In this document: piece after piece, positions 1-8,266 of the stretch
How positions within the stretch are numbered: the stretch's first letter is position 1
How the letters are laid out: each line of letters starts with the position of its first letter
NCBI GenBank assembly: GCA_016699615.1
Contig: CP064984.1
Location: 1,956,001 to 2,020,000 of the forward strand
Source: Sphingobacteriales bacterium
GTDB taxonomy: Bacteria > Bacteroidota > Bacteroidia > Chitinophagales > JADIYW01
Length of the DNA: 64,000 nt
Direction: 5' to 3'
The notes under the pieces: model-generated
Told to the model about the DNA's origin: nothing
Database searches by the model: none
The model's input: only the letters and a program-made list of their open reading frames with translations
Translations under genes and position numbers: made by a program

Positions 1-2147
1 TATGTTGCAGGATTACTTCTTGGTGTGCGTCCAATTGGCGATTGATCTATTTCTATTACTTTATCAATATGTTCCAATCCACTTATACTTTTATATGGCA
101 TAGGCTGATATGGTGTTCTATAAAAATGCTGATTCAAAATTCTATACAAAGTATCATACACCAAAGTAGATTTGCCAGAGCCAGAAACGCCAGTAATTGT
201 TGTAAGTGTACCCAAAGGTATTTTTATAGCTATGTTTTTTAAATTATTGCCAGATGCACCTTTTAGTTCAATAAAATTGCCATTACCATTTCTTCTTTCC
301 TTCGGAATTTCAATTTGTATCGTATTATTTAAATAGCCAGCAGTAATTGTTTTTTGTTTAATAAAATCTTTTGGTTTGCCCTGAGCAATAATTTTTCCAC
401 CATGTTCGCCAGCAGCAGGACCTAAATCAATAATATAATCTGATGCCAGCATGATATCCTTGTCATGCTCAACTACCAACACAGTATTGCCAATAGATGC
501 CAAGTTTCTAAGTGATGTAATCAGTTTATGATTGTCTCGTTGATGCAATCCAATACTCGGCTCATCCAATATATAAGTTATGCCCATCAATTGCGAACCA
601 ATTTGTGATGCCAAACGTATACGCTGTGATTCACCACCTGAAAGTGTGCCTGTTGGTCTATCAATATTCAAATAGTTTAAGCCTACATCTAATAAAAAGC
701 CAATTCTATCTTTCAATTCTTTCAAAATATCTTTTGCTATCATCAATTGGTTGCCATTTAGTTTTTTGTCTAAATGTGTTATCCAATCATACAATTCAGC
801 AATATCTAAGGTAGAAATATCAGCTATGTTTTTTTTGTCAATTTTAAACCACAGTGCTTCCTTTTTTAATCTTGTACCATGGCAAGTACTACATTCCACT
901 TCTGATATATATTGTTCTGCCCAATTCAAAAGTGAGTTGCTTGGATTGCTGTCTTCTATTGTTTTTTTAATTTGTTGAAATACACCATCAAAAGTTAAAC
1001 TCCAATGAGTAGCATCAGTTTTTCGGTCTTTATTTTCTTTAGCTTCAATCTTAATTTTATCATCACTACCATACAATAAGATTTGCAACAATTCATCTGG
1101 GAAATTCTTAATTGGTGTGTTGTAATTTACTTTGTATTTTTTTAGATAATAATCAATCATCTTAAATACATAAGTGTCACGCACTTCACCCAAAGGTACT
1201 ATGCCAACTTCTGCTATAGATTTATTTTTGTCAGGAATTATCTTATTCAAATCCGGCTCTTTCAAAACCCCCAAACCACGACAAGCTGGACACTCACCAT
1301 ACGGTGAATTAAATGAAAATGTATTTGGAGATGGAACTTCATAAGAAATGCCAGTGTCAATACACATTAGTGTCTTGCTAAATGTACTAATAGCTTTAGT
1401 GTCTAAATTTTCAATAAACACAAGTCCATCGCCTAATTTTAAAGCATCTTGTATCGATTTTCTAATTCTTTGTAATTCCTTTTCTTGTACAGTCAGTCTA
1501 TCAATAACAACTTCAATATCATGAATTTTATACCTATCCACTTGCATTTTAGGTACTATCTCTTGAGTTTCGCCATTTATTCTTACTCTCAAATAACCTT
1601 TCTTTCTTATTTCTTCAAACAATTCTCTGTAATGACCTTTTCTACCACGCACAACTGGCGCAAGTATTGCAATCTTTTGGTTAGATAAATTTTTTAGGAT
1701 ATGTTGAATAATTTGTTCTTCAGAAAATTGCACCATTTTTTTCCCACTGTTGTAAGAATAAGCTTCTCCAGCTCTGGCAAAAAGCAATCGTAAAAAATCA
1801 TATATTTCTGTTGTTGTACCTACTGTACTTCTTGGGTTTCTATTTGTGGTTTTTTGCTCTATAGATATTACAGGCGACAATCCTGATATCTTTTCAACAT
1901 CTGGTCTTTCTACATTGCCAACAAAATTTTTTAGGTATGTAGAAAAACTATCCAAATATCTTCGCTGTCCTTCTGCAAAAATTGTATCAAATGCTAAAGA
2001 AGATTTTCCACTTCCACTCAATCCAGTAATCACTACAAATTGGTTTCTTGGTATTTGTACATCAATATTTTTTAAATTATGTACTTTGGCACCCAAAACA
2101 TTGATATGTGTAAGCTCTTCTTGTTCGATTTGTGGTAATTGATGCAT
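1..2147 (-). CDS. uvrA: Excinuclease ABC subunit A (UvrA), 5' part only
   Basis: UvrA is the damage-recognition ATPase of nucleotide excision repair and loads UvrB on lesions. About 715 residues are visible before the gene runs off the left edge; the family is usually about 940. Visible in order: Walker A (GLSGSGKSS, about residues 42-50), a first zinc finger with CPAC near residue 285 and CSTCHG near 420, the ABC signature LSGGE near 502, Walker B DEPSIGLHQRDN near 530, and the second Walker A GVSGSGKST near 655, followed by the conserved IDQSPIGRTPRSNPAT stretch. The second zinc finger, signature and Walker B lie outside the window. The start is the ATG at 2147, which sits five bases after a TACATTTG box, so the message may be nearly leaderless. 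The frame is open throughout. Identification is very secure. Confidence 0.97.
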   Translation of the reverse strand, partial: MHQLPQIEQEELTHINVLGAKVHNLKNIDVQIPRNQFVVITGLSGSGKSSLAFDTIFAEGQRRYLDSFSTYLKNFVGNVERPDVEKISGLSPVISIEQKTTNRNPRSTVGTTTEIYDFLRLLFARAGEAYSYNSGKKMVQFSEEQIIQHILKNLSNQKIAILAPVVRGRKGHYRELFEEIRKKGYLRVRINGETQEIVPKMQVDRYKIHDIEVVIDRLTVQEKELQRIRKSIQDALKLGDGLVFIENLDTKAISTFSKTLMCIDTGISYEVPSPNTFSFNSPYGECPACRGLGVLKEPDLNKIIPDKNKSIAEVGIVPLGEVRDTYVFKMIDYYLKKYKVNYNTPIKNFPDELLQILLYGSDDKIKIEAKENKDRKTDATHWSLTFDGVFQQIKKTIEDSNPSNSLLNWAEQYISEVECSTCHGTRLKKEALWFKIDKKNIADISTLDIAELYDWITHLDKKLNGNQLMIAKDILKELKDRIGFLLDVGLNYLNIDRPTGTLSGGESQRIRLASQIGSQLMGITYILDEPSIGLHQRDNHKLITSLRNLASIGNTVLVVEHDKDIMLASDYIIDLGPAAGEHGGKIIAQGKPKDFIKQKTITAGYLNNTIQIEIPKERRNGNGNFIELKGASGNNLKNIAIKIPLGTLTTITGVSGSGKSTLVYDTLYRILNQHFYRTPYQPMPYKSISGLEHIDKVIEIDQSPIGRTPRSNPAT

Positions 2148-2152
2148 GGTAG

Positions 2153-2160
2153 CAAATGTA
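2153..2160 (-). promoter_or_regulatory. Putative -7 box (TACATTTG) of uvrA
   Basis: Read on the minus strand the sequence is TACATTTG, an exact match to the Bacteroidota -7 consensus TAnnTTTG. It ends five bases before the uvrA ATG. No clear -33 TTTG element was found at the usual distance, so this rests on one half of the promoter. Confidence 0.45.
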
Positions 2161-2269
2161 CTATGAAATAGCGAAATTTTATAAATCTAATCTGTATTTG
2201 AGGATTTGCTTAACAATAGATGTAAATAATTAACAATTTTTGTCCATCATTTTTTTATAATTTTAAATT

Positions 2270-2917
2270 ATGAAAGCTAATGTACATCATTTGCCAATTA
2301 CAAAACATGCAAGAGTTTATACTTATGGAAATAATATAGACAAAGCAGATGTAGTTTGGTTGGTAGCTCATGGTTATGGTTATCTGTCAGAAAAATTTAT
2401 TCAAAGATTCTCAGATTTAGATGCAGATAAGCATTTTGTTATTGCCCCAGAAGCGTTAAATAGATTTTATTTGAATGGACTTTCTGGAAAAGTAGGTGCA
2501 TCGTGGATGACTACTGAAGATAGAGAAAATGAGATTTTAGACTATATGCAATACTTAGATAATGTTTTTCTTACATTTAATTTACATAAGGTCAGAAAAT
2601 TGGTAGTTTTAGGATTTTCACAAGGTGGTTCTACAGTTGCAAGGTGGTTTTTGAATACAAAACATCCTATCGAGACATTAGTATTTTGGGGAAGTTCTAT
2701 TCCAGATGAAGTTTTAAACTCAGAGAAAATTCACACAGCAAAAATTTTCACATTGATTGGTGATGAAGATGAATTTGTACAAAAAGATACTTTGGACACA
2801 ATTATGAAAAAATATAATAATGTAAATTTAAAGTTTTCACATATTTTTTACAAAGGCGGACATAAAATTCTAACTCAACCTTTAATGCAACTAATTGACA
2901 AGTTAAAACTAAGCTAA
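2270..2917 (+). CDS. Alpha/beta hydrolase, carboxylesterase/phospholipase-like
   Basis: A 215-residue cytosolic serine hydrolase. The oxyanion region is HGYG (34-37), the nucleophile elbow is GFSQGG with Ser117, the acid is probably Asp in GDEDEFV (164-170), and the catalytic His is His198 in GGHKI. The order and length match the compact predicted esterase family (YpfH/phospholipase-carboxylesterase). There is no signal peptide. It is divergent from uvrA, and rlpA follows 67 bases later in the same direction. The substrate cannot be read from the sequence. Confidence 0.82.
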   Translation: MKANVHHLPITKHARVYTYGNNIDKADVVWLVAHGYGYLSEKFIQRFSDLDADKHFVIAPEALNRFYLNGLSGKVGASWMTTEDRENEILDYMQYLDNVFLTFNLHKVRKLVVLGFSQGGSTVARWFLNTKHPIETLVFWGSSIPDEVLNSEKIHTAKIFTLIGDEDEFVQKDTLDTIMKKYNNVNLKFSHIFYKGGHKILTQPLMQLIDKLKLS

Positions 2918-2984
2918 CACTTGCCACGTAATTTTGCACTGAACAAAAAACCAAAAATTGTTCTATTATTAAATATAGTAAGTT

Positions 2985-3815
2985 ATGAAAAATATAATCA
3001 CTCTATTTATTCTTTGTCTAATTGTTACTTTGCATGTGTTTGCTAATAACACAACATATGGTATTGCTTCATACTATGGAACGTACTTTCATGGAAGACC
3101 AACTGCAAGTGGCGAAAAATACGATCAATATAAATTAACTGCAGCACATAAAACATTGCCATTAGGTACAATAGTAAAAGTAACCAATACTCAAAATGAC
3201 AAATCTGTTATATTAAAAGTAAATGACAGAGGACCATATATAAAAGGTAGAATTATTGATGTGTCTACAAAAGCAGCAGAATTATTGGGTTTTAGAAATA
3301 AAGGTACTACTTATGTGAAAGTTGAAGTTGTGAATGAAGATGAAAATAATGAAGATGAACTTGTTGCAGAATTTAAAAATAAAGAAGTAAATAATACGGC
3401 ATCTACTTATACTGAACAAGAAAAACTATCTTGGAAAGATATTCCAACAGTAGATGATAAACAAAAAGAAAATCTTCCCAAAGATAACAGTGATAAAAAA
3501 GAAGATGTTTCAAATAACAGTAATAATGATGCTATTCATAGAAATTATTATGACATGGCAACATTACTAGACAAAACTAATGTAGGAATGTATGGTATCG
3601 ATTTAGGTAAATTCTACAACCTAGATGAAATTATAAATCTAATAAAGAAACTACAAGCTGAGCATAAACAACCATTATTCTATGAAGAGATTGAGGTTGA
3701 AGGACAAAAAGCAATGAAATTGACGATTGGTAAATTCCAAAATAGAGCTTACGCAGATGCATTTAAGCTAAAACTAAATAATGAATTTAGTCAGTGTGAG
3801 GTTGTAAAATACTAA
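2985..3815 (+). CDS. rlpA: RlpA-family septal ring lytic transglycosylase with SPOR-like tail
   Basis: A secreted 276-residue protein. Residues 1-20 form a signal peptide (hydrophobic core [15 protein letters not shown]). Residues 25-115 are a double-psi beta-barrel with the RlpA landmarks [25 protein letters not shown] and VNDRGPY. A charged, Lys/Asn/Asp-rich linker (about 120-185) follows, and residues about 195-276 look like a SPOR peptidoglycan-binding domain (YGIDLGKF, then KLTIGKF near the end). RlpA cleaves peptide-free glycan strands and SPOR domains target the division septum. The last four bases overlap the convergent gene at 3812-4144. Confidence 0.88.
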   Translation: MKNIITLFILCLIVTLHVFANNTTYGIASYYGTYFHGRPTASGEKYDQYKLTAAHKTLPLGTIVKVTNTQNDKSVILKVNDRGPYIKGRIIDVSTKAAELLGFRNKGTTYVKVEVVNEDENNEDELVAEFKNKEVNNTASTYTEQEKLSWKDIPTVDDKQKENLPKDNSDKKEDVSNNSNNDAIHRNYYDMATLLDKTNVGMYGIDLGKFYNLDEIINLIKKLQAEHKQPLFYEEIEVEGQKAMKLTIGKFQNRAYADAFKLKLNNEFSQCEVVKY

Positions 3816-4144
3816 TCTTCAAAGATTAAATACAAACCCAATACAATTACAGTAATACCTAAAGAAGTAAATCCATATAAGATTAATCCTCTCATTTCTG
3901 GAAGAACGCCAATAAGTGTAAGAATACAACTAAGCATACATAAAAATGCACCAATTCCTGCTGCAATAAAACCTAAAGTCTGTCTTTTCTCAATTTTAGA
4001 TTTTTTATAAGTACTTAAAATTTCCTTAGCTTCGTTCTCATTTACCTTTTTATATTGCATTAAATCTTGCAATATCAGTTGGTCGCTAAGTTCTCTACTA
4101 TTCCAATCTTCAAAGTGTTGAGAATATGATGAAATATTTTCCAT
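3812..4144 (-). CDS. Small two-TM membrane protein, unknown
   Basis: I do not recognise this 110-residue protein. Residues 1-50 are hydrophilic and helical (acidic, then a Lys-rich KKSKIEKR stretch just before the membrane), and two hydrophobic helices follow at about 57-80 and 87-107. It therefore looks like a small inner-membrane protein with a cytoplasmic N-terminal domain. It ends within the last codon of the convergent rlpA and stands apart from the amidase operon upstream of it (69-base gap). The stop codon is TAG. Confidence 0.6.
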   Translation of the reverse strand: MENISSYSQHFEDWNSRELSDQLILQDLMQYKKVNENEAKEILSTYKKSKIEKRQTLGFIAAGIGAFLCMLSCILTLIGVLPEMRGLILYGFTSLGITVIVLGLYLIFED

Positions 4145-4213
4145 ATCAATTAATGATTATTAAATCTAAAATTAATCATTAGTTTACATTAAAACAAAAA
4201 AATTGAGTAGAAA

Positions 4214-5632
4214 TTAATTTTTTTTAGAAAAATAATTTAATGTATAAAATGGATTTGATGCTTCTAATTCAAATGCCACTTCAAGCAATGTCTTTTCATC
4301 ACCAACTTTAGATGCTAACTGAACACCAATTGGCAATCCATCTTTGCTAATGCCTAATGGCAAAGAAATTGCAGGCGCGCCAGTAATATTTTGTGTGGTT
4401 GTAAAATTCACATATGCATTTAGTTTCATAATTATTTCTAATGAGTCTACGTCAGTACCAAAATGACCAATTTTAGGAGCTGGATGTGATAATGTTGGAC
4501 TCAGCAAAAGGTCATACTCGTTTAAAATTGTATGATATTCATGTGTGTGATTTTTTAAATGTTTAATACTACTAAACGCACGCAAAGAAAGCAAAGGGAA
4601 AATTGTACCTAATTCTTTTGTGAATTTTGCAGTTTTAAGATGATTAAAAGACAATCCATTAGACATATATTCTGTAATAAAAGTACCAAACGCCAGAAAA
4701 GACCAATACACCAAAAAATCTCTTGTTACTTTATGCTCAAATGGATTATTAATATACTCAACATGATGCCCAAGTGCTTCTAACATTTTTCCAGTATTCA
4801 AAACTGTATCTACAACATCTGTGTGGCTATCTACACCAGTTGACGAGTGCGTGAACATACCAATTTTCAATCTCTTTTTCCCAGCATATTCTATCAAACC
4901 AATAGGATTTAATTTTGAATTATGATGGTATTTTTCTAATCCAGCAATATATCTCGCACTATCTCTCACAGTTCTACTTAAAATGCCATCTTGGGCAATA
5001 TCAATTGGCGCTACTTCAGAGATTGACATTATATTTCTGCCTCTTGATGGTTTTAAGCCAACTAAGCCACAACATGATGCAGGAATTCTAATAGAGCCAC
5101 CACCATCTGATGCATGAGCAAATGGCACAACGCCAGCTGCAACCAATGCTGCAGAACCAGCAGATGAACCACCAGTTGAATGCGCAGTATTCCAAGGATT
5201 TCTTGTTTCTCCATGTTGCAAAGTTTCGCCACATGGTAGCAACCCAAACTCAGAAGTAGATGTTTTTCCTAATATAATACTACCTGTGATAGCTAAAATT
5301 TGGTCTACTATTTTGTCATTTTTTACGGCAGGTTTTGTTTTGAAGGCAGCTGAACCTTTGTAACTTGGAATGCCTTTTACATCATTCAAATCTTTTATAA
5401 ACGTAGGTACGCCAGCAAAAATACCACTATTTGTTTTGGTAGAATTTTCAATTGCATGCGTAAAACAAGGTGTTACAATTGCATTCAGTTGTTTGTCTAT
5501 TTCTTTAGCACGTTCAATAGCACATGTTACAGCTTCTTTTGATGTAAATTCTTTCTTTTCTATTCTTTGAGCTACAGCAGTAGCATCTAAATCGCCTAAA
5601 ATTCCAATATCAAATGCGTGCAATTCTTTCAT
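4214..5632 (-). CDS. Amidase (amidase signature family)
   Basis: A 472-residue amidase of the Ser-cisSer-Lys family, hydrolysing a carboxamide to acid and ammonia. The catalytic lysine is Lys80 in TFIKDLND, the cis-serine is Ser156 in HSTGGSSAGS, and the nucleophile is Ser180 in DGGGSIRIPAS, all in the right order and spacing. There is no signal peptide, so it acts in the cytosol. Its ATG overlaps the TGA of the upstream symporter gene (ATGA), which implies translational coupling. It is the last gene of the dioxygenase-symporter-amidase operon. It is not GatA: there are no GatB or GatC neighbours. The closest subgroup may be the 6-aminohexanoate cyclic-dimer hydrolase type, which is only a guess. 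Confidence 0.88.
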   Translation of the reverse strand: MKELHAFDIGILGDLDATAVAQRIEKKEFTSKEAVTCAIERAKEIDKQLNAIVTPCFTHAIENSTKTNSGIFAGVPTFIKDLNDVKGIPSYKGSAAFKTKPAVKNDKIVDQILAITGSIILGKTSTSEFGLLPCGETLQHGETRNPWNTAHSTGGSSAGSAALVAAGVVPFAHASDGGGSIRIPASCCGLVGLKPSRGRNIMSISEVAPIDIAQDGILSRTVRDSARYIAGLEKYHHNSKLNPIGLIEYAGKKRLKIGMFTHSSTGVDSHTDVVDTVLNTGKMLEALGHHVEYINNPFEHKVTRDFLVYWSFLAFGTFITEYMSNGLSFNHLKTAKFTKELGTIFPLLSLRAFSSIKHLKNHTHEYHTILNEYDLLLSPTLSHPAPKIGHFGTDVDSLEIIMKLNAYVNFTTTQNITGAPAISLPLGISKDGLPIGVQLASKVGDEKTLLEVAFELEASNPFYTLNYFSKKN

Positions 5633-6534
5633 ATACTTTTTTTAGTTGCTTTATTTTTCCAATAATATGCTAATGCCATACCAGCAAATATATGCCAAAT
5701 TCCCCACCATGCTGTAATCAAAGCCATTCCACCCAAACCACCAAAGAATGTAAAAATTAATATTAAACCTAATCCTACATTGTGAATGCCTGTTTCTATA
5801 GAAATTGCTTTGCAATCTTCGTATGGAAGTCGCATCAACTTGCCAATATAAAATCCTGAGAAAAACCCAATAATATCTTGTATGAAAACAATAAATAAAA
5901 CATAGTGTATATGTTTTAAGAAAATTTGAAAATTAGCCTTTATTGCAAAAAATAAAAATGCTATAAATATTAGTAATGCAACTCTTTTTACATGTTTTTT
6001 AATTTTATTGGTAAATGCCGGAAATTTATAATTAAATGCAATGCCAATAAGCATTGGTACTAATAGTAGTATAGATACATTTTTTAGCATTTCAAAAAAA
6101 TCTATTCGTATGTCTTTCATTAAATGAGCTGTATTGGTATCCAAACTAGCATAAAATGAGAATAATAGTGGTGTAGTTAATGGTGCTATTATTGTAGAGA
6201 AAGCAGTAAGGCTTACAGAAAGTGCTACATTGCCTTTTGCAGTATGTGTAATGAAATTTGAAATAGTACCACCAGGACAAGCAGAAACCAAAATCATACC
6301 TAATGCAATACTTGGATGTGGCTGAATAAGCTTAACAAGAATAAAAGTAAGTATTGGAAATACAATGTATTGAGAAAGCGCACCAGCTAACGCAGCTTTT
6401 GGATTTTTTAATAGTTGTGTAAAGTCTTCTTTTTTTAAATCTAAAGCAATGCTAAACATGATAAAGCCTAAGCAAAAACTTAGCAACCAGAAGTTTTCTG
6501 AGAAATTTACGATTATATTATCTATTTCACTCAA
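5629..6534 (-). CDS. Bile acid:sodium symporter (BASS/SBF) family transporter
   Basis: A 301-residue inner-membrane protein with about nine or ten hydrophobic helices across its whole length. The family hallmark SACPGGTISNFITH (around residues 83-96) and ETGIHNVGLGLIL (around 245-257) match the two crossing, sodium-binding motifs of the SBF/BASS fold. Members import bile acids, pyruvate, pantothenate or other organic anions with sodium. It lies 9 bases after the dioxygenase gene and overlaps the amidase start by 4 bases, so the three genes form one operon. The substrate is presumably an organic acid or amide handled by its neighbours; that is inference from context. Confidence 0.85.
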   Translation of the reverse strand: MSEIDNIIVNFSENFWLLSFCLGFIMFSIALDLKKEDFTQLLKNPKAALAGALSQYIVFPILTFILVKLIQPHPSIALGMILVSACPGGTISNFITHTAKGNVALSVSLTAFSTIIAPLTTPLLFSFYASLDTNTAHLMKDIRIDFFEMLKNVSILLLVPMLIGIAFNYKFPAFTNKIKKHVKRVALLIFIAFLFFAIKANFQIFLKHIHYVLFIVFIQDIIGFFSGFYIGKLMRLPYEDCKAISIETGIHNVGLGLILIFTFFGGLGGMALITAWWGIWHIFAGMALAYYWKNKATKKSI

Positions 6535-6543
6535 TGAATGTTC

Positions 6544-7581
6544 CTATGATGTCCAACAAACCATTACTTCTCTATCACCATAATATGGCAATCTACCATG
6601 TGAAGTAGAAAAATTATCAATACAAATAATATCACCTTTTTTCCAAGCATAGATGGATAGATTTTGCCAAATTACATCTTGTATATGTTGCACATAAGCT
6701 GTAGGTATTTCTGAGCCATCGCCAAATGTTACATGCATACTTTGTTCAAATGGATTCAGTTTTTTCTTTTTATACCAAGTCATTAAATCTAAAAATAGAT
6801 TGGTTTTAAAAGTATCCCATCTTTTTTGTCGTTTATGTATATATTCATATTCTATGGCAGCTGCATCAATATGAAATACTTGAGTGTGGTTAAACCAAAC
6901 CATTTCATTAGAAATTGGATGTTGTTTAAACGCACTGCTTTTATTGGTCATTCTCAAGCCATCATTTTCTTTCCATTCACAAATAATATCATGTTCTTTA
7001 CATTTTGATTCTACCAACTTTTTATCATCAGTATGAAACATATCATACCAACTTTTTAGTTGAAATCCAGATCTTGATTTTGAATTTGGAGATGCATAAT
7101 TTCTGATGTGTTGCACGCCTTTTTGTTCAAATTCTCTTCTTATTTCTGGATTGATATTTTGATATACTTTTCTAAAATCGCAAATTGGTGTTTCGCCACC
7201 AAATGGTGGTGCTGTGTGGCAATAAAAGAATAATCTTCGTGGTGCAGATGGTAAAAAACTCATTTCGCAATGTTGCATAATTGGATAATGTGGAGGCAAC
7301 TCGCTTGCAGAAAAAACATAATCTGTTTTTTTGTCTCTTGGCGAAGTTCCCATGTAATCATTTTTTAAATCATTATCTACAGCCATTGCTATTTGCTCAA
7401 AATGTGTAGGTGATTGTACATCAAATCCACGAAATAAAACCGCACCATATTTTGTAATATTAGCATCAATTTGCTGTTTGTTTTCTTGTATCCAATCATT
7501 TAGATACTTCAAAGAAGCATTTTGCTGTGGTTGTATTACTAGTGGTAGTGAAAGCTTATTGTCTAAAAAAGATTGATTCAT
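6544..7581 (-). CDS. TauD/TfdA-family Fe(II)/2-oxoglutarate dioxygenase
   Basis: A 345-residue non-haem iron oxygenase. The facial triad is visible as His104-x-Glu106 (QHCEMSF) and distal His328 (STSHGRLPYYGDRE), with Arg337 placed to bind the 2-oxoglutarate carboxylate. The use of Glu instead of Asp in HxE is typical of the SyrP-like branch of TauD enzymes. FGGETPICDF (127-136) is another family landmark. It is the first gene of an operon with a BASS symporter and an amidase, suggesting oxidation of an imported compound. A divergent acetyltransferase gene starts 52 bases away; a TATATTTA near-match to the -7 box lies upstream. Confidence 0.86.
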   Translation of the reverse strand: MNQSFLDNKLSLPLVIQPQQNASLKYLNDWIQENKQQIDANITKYGAVLFRGFDVQSPTHFEQIAMAVDNDLKNDYMGTSPRDKKTDYVFSASELPPHYPIMQHCEMSFLPSAPRRLFFYCHTAPPFGGETPICDFRKVYQNINPEIRREFEQKGVQHIRNYASPNSKSRSGFQLKSWYDMFHTDDKKLVESKCKEHDIICEWKENDGLRMTNKSSAFKQHPISNEMVWFNHTQVFHIDAAAIEYEYIHKRQKRWDTFKTNLFLDLMTWYKKKKLNPFEQSMHVTFGDGSEIPTAYVQHIQDVIWQNLSIYAWKKGDIICIDNFSTSHGRLPYYGDREVMVCWTS

Positions 7582-7632
7582 AAGTAATTAAATATAGATA
7601 AATTTAATTAAATTTTTTTATTTTACAGATAA

Positions 7633-8196
7633 ATGATAAAAAAATCCATAGCAAGAGATTGTGTTCAAATTCAAGATAAAATATGTTTAAAACCATATCA
7701 AAAAGGATACGAAGAAGCTTTTTTTCAGTTAGTTCGGAAGAATTTTGATAGACTACAAAATCATTTTCCTTCATTGCTCAAAAAAAATGAATCAATAGAG
7801 AATACAAAAATATATATTGATGAAAAAATAAAACTGTGGAATAAATGTCAAGAGTTTGCTTACATGATTTTTAATGAACAAGAAATTATAGGACATTTTA
7901 ATATTAAAGACATTGACTGGAAAAAAAAGACAGTAGAGTTAGCTTATTGGATTGATAGTGATAGTGAAAATAAAGGTATTGTTACCAATATTGTAAAAAA
8001 TAGAATAAACTTTATTTTTAGTGAATTAGATATAATTAAAATTATTGCAAGATGTCATGTAGAAAATATGCAGAGTGAAAAAATTATGCAAAAATGTGGT
8101 ATGCATTACGAAGGTACAGTACACAATCTTTATAAAAATTATCAAAATATAAGTGTAGATACATATTTATATAGCATAGAAAATAATATAAAATAG
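7633..8196 (+). CDS. GNAT-family N-acetyltransferase (RimJ/RimL-like)
   Basis: A 187-residue protein with the RimJ/RimL layout: an N-terminal strand-helix unit with LKPYQKGYEEAFFQLV, a central strand ending in ELAYWIDSDSENKGIVTNIVKNRI (acetyl-CoA pyrophosphate loop region), then KIIARCHVENMQSEKIMQKCGMHYEGTV, the characteristic N-x-x-S-x-x-x-x-x-K-x-G-x-x-x-E-G motif. The Q/RxxGxG/A loop is degenerate (SENKGI). These enzymes acetylate ribosomal-protein N-termini, amino sugars or antibiotics; the substrate is unknown. It stands alone between the divergent dioxygenase operon and metG. Confidence 0.78.
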   Translation: MIKKSIARDCVQIQDKICLKPYQKGYEEAFFQLVRKNFDRLQNHFPSLLKKNESIENTKIYIDEKIKLWNKCQEFAYMIFNEQEIIGHFNIKDIDWKKKTVELAYWIDSDSENKGIVTNIVKNRINFIFSELDIIKIIARCHVENMQSEKIMQKCGMHYEGTVHNLYKNYQNISVDTYLYSIENNIK

Positions 8197-8254
8197 AATT
8201 ATTATATAATATAAGTACGCAATTATATAATCAAAAAAATGCAACTATATTCTT

Positions 8255-8262
8255 TATATTTG
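8255..8262 (+). promoter_or_regulatory. Putative -7 box (TATATTTG) of metG
   Basis: An exact TAnnTTTG match ending four bases before the metG ATG. If the transcript begins at the usual distance, the message starts at or next to the start codon (leaderless). No convincing -33 TTTG was found. Confidence 0.5.
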
Positions 8263-8266
8263 CAAC

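Noticed and set aside
1846..2142. Plus-strand frames of 60-100 codons across 1-2142
   Set aside because: They lie opposite uvrA, whose minus-strand frame is continuous and full of family motifs.
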